Positions 6,402-6,683 of a stretch of 6,683 nucleotides of DNA are shown one piece after another; position 1 is the first letter of the stretch; each line of letters starts with the position of its first letter. The notes beneath the pieces were generated by a model. The model worked only from the letters and a program-made list of their open reading frames with translations, had not been told where the DNA came from and searched no databases. The DNA comes from Clostridia bacterium (GTDB lineage: Bacteria; Bacillota_A; Clostridia; Christensenellales; Aristaeellaceae): the NCBI GenBank assembly GCA_017412025.1, contig JAFQOY010000075.1, positions 1 to 6,683 of the forward strand, given 5' to 3'. The translations under genes were made by a program, and so were the position numbers.

Positions 6402-6409
6402 CGACACGC

Positions 6410-6435
6410 AAAAAGCGCCCGCAAAGGCGCTTTTT
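6410..6435 (+). terminator. Intrinsic terminator of the acyltransferase-VanY operon
   Basis: AAAAAGCGCC (6410-6419) and GGCGCTTTTT (6426-6435) form a perfect 10-bp inverted repeat around CGCAAA. It starts eight bases after the TAA of the VanY-like gene. The GC core followed by five T on + and five A on the left (T on -) would let it work in both directions, though the T-run is short. Confidence 0.85.
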
Positions 6436-6466
6436 CAGCCTGTCAAAAAAATATTTTGACAGGCTG
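6436..6466. repeat. 13-bp perfect inverted repeat directly after the terminator
   Basis: CAGCCTGTCAAAA (6436-6448) and TTTTGACAGGCTG (6454-6466) are exact reverse complements around AAATA. The helix abuts the terminator stem with no spacer. AT-rich next to the loop and GC-rich at the base, it is not followed by a T-run. It may be the first unit of a structured intergenic element reaching the window end. Confidence 0.7.
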
Positions 6467-6498
6467 GTGGACGGGGGAACCTTTCCCCCGCCACAGCC
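6462..6498. repeat. GC-rich hairpin that competes with the preceding inverted repeat
   Basis: CGGGGGAA (6472-6479) pairs with TTCCCCCG (6483-6490) around CCT. The stem extends outward with TGG (6468-6470)/CCA (6491-6493), G6467/C6494 and GGCT (6462-6465)/AGCC (6495-6498), bulging A6471 and G6466. Bases 6462-6466 are also the base of the right arm of the 6436-6466 repeat, so the full forms of the two helices exclude each other. Confidence 0.6.
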
Positions 6499-6506
6499 AC
6501 CCCCTA

Positions 6507-6548
6507 CAGATTTCACTTGAATCCTGCGGATTCCGGCCGTGAAATCTG
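6507..6548. repeat. Nested inverted repeat (10-bp outer and 6-bp inner stem)
   Basis: CAGATTTCAC (6507-6516) and GTGAAATCTG (6539-6548) are perfect reverse complements. Inside them GAATCC (6519-6524) and GGATTC (6528-6533) form a second perfect stem around TGC, with a TT/CGGCC internal loop between the stems. Two independent perfect stems nested in 42 nt suggest a real folded element rather than chance. No T-run follows. Confidence 0.65.
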
Positions 6549-6569
6549 CAAGGAAACGATTCTTCTTCC

Positions 6570-6586
6570 GGGAAATGGGATTTCCC
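6570..6586. repeat. Short hairpin GGGAAAT-GGG-ATTTCCC
   Basis: A perfect 7-bp stem closes a three-base loop, continuing the row of inverted repeats in this gene-free region. Alone it would be unremarkable; it matters only as part of the series. Confidence 0.45.
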
Positions 6587-6590
6587 TCCA

Positions 6591-6637
6591 TCAAAATCGA
6601 TGCGGTCGCGCCGTACACGCCGCCGCGACCGATTTGA
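6591..6637. repeat. Bulged hairpin with 8-bp GC-rich core
   Basis: CGGTCGCG (6603-6610) and CGCGACCG (6624-6631) form a perfect core around a 13-nt loop. Beyond a five-base bulge on the left (6598-6602), TCAAAAT (6591-6597) pairs with ATTTGA (6632-6637) with one A bulged. About 14 pairs in total, giving the last complete hairpin of the series. Confidence 0.55.
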
Positions 6638-6667
6638 TTATCTGTTCTATGCAGGTTTTTCGGCAAT

Positions 6668-6683
6668 CTGAAAAAGCGCCCGC
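6668..6683. terminator. Left arm of a second, truncated terminator-like repeat
   Basis: CTGAAAAAGCGCC (6668-6680) is the exact reverse complement of GGCGCTTTTTCAG (6426-6438). AAAAAGCGCCCGC (6671-6683) is also an exact direct copy of 6410-6422. It is probably the first half of another terminator cut by the window edge, or on the - strand the GC stem plus T-run for a convergent gene. The repeat is certain; its completion lies outside the window. Confidence 0.45.

Noticed and set aside
5325..6407. Antisense open frame (360 codons) opposite the VanY-like gene
   Set aside because: The + strand encodes a complete PGBD-VanY protein with all catalytic residues and a strong RBS. The antisense product has no recognisable fold and is low-complexity in the part opposite the P/T linker.
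6349..6666. Minus-strand frame (105 codons, TTG start) running through the hairpin region into the VanY gene's end
   Set aside because: It overlaps a real gene's 3' end, starts at TTG without a visible RBS, and reads through a terminator and several palindromes. It would deserve revisiting only if the intergenic element proves to be a multi-copy repeat with this frame conserved.

Overview
The window most likely comes from a Gram-positive, GC-rich (roughly 58 % by eye) anaerobe of the class Clostridia. Evidence: strong AAGGAGG-type ribosome binding sites, short intergenic gaps, Pro/Thr/Ser-rich linkers of the PTPEPTPTPEP type, peptidoglycan-binding (PGBD) modules and a VanY-type carboxypeptidase. 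An Oscillospiraceae- or Christensenellales-like gut lineage would fit, but I cannot place it further from sequence alone.

Layout. Positions 1-245 hold the 3' end of a gene whose product ends in a PGBD followed by a Pro/Ser-rich tail, closed by a strong intrinsic terminator (252-284). A clear sigma-A-type promoter (TTGCAA-17-TATAAT, 311-339) then starts what looks like one five-gene operon: SGNH-like protein 1 (402-1442), SGNH-like protein 2 (1482-2555), an AlgI-type MBOAT O-acyltransferase (2588-4021), SGNH-like protein 3 (4102-5154), and a membrane-anchored PGBD + VanY (peptidase M15B) D,D-carboxypeptidase (5199-6401). The gaps are 39, 32, 80 and 44 nt. I see no terminator until 6410-6435. 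The last 282 nt carry no credible gene but hold a dense row of inverted repeats.

How the genes may work together. MBOAT proteins of the AlgI/DltB/PatA type pass an acyl group across the membrane. A partner SGNH/DltD/AlgX-like protein with an extracytoplasmic Ser-His-Asp site then transfers it to an envelope polymer. Here one MBOAT is surrounded by three co-directional, collinear SGNH paralogues that share the putative nucleophile Ser70 and a C-terminal DxxHY motif. The likeliest reading is an envelope O-acylation machine with one acyl channel and three alternative or cooperating transferases. The terminal VanY-type peptidase ties it to the cell wall. The acceptor (peptidoglycan, teichoic acid, secondary wall polymer or exopolysaccharide) cannot be read from the sequence.

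Points for a second look are the SGNH triplication, the absence of a Shine-Dalgarno sequence before the third SGNH gene (which instead has two hairpins and an overlapping five-codon mini-ORF), a leader hairpin touching the first ribosome binding site, and the multi-hairpin 3' region bounded by copies of the terminator arm.
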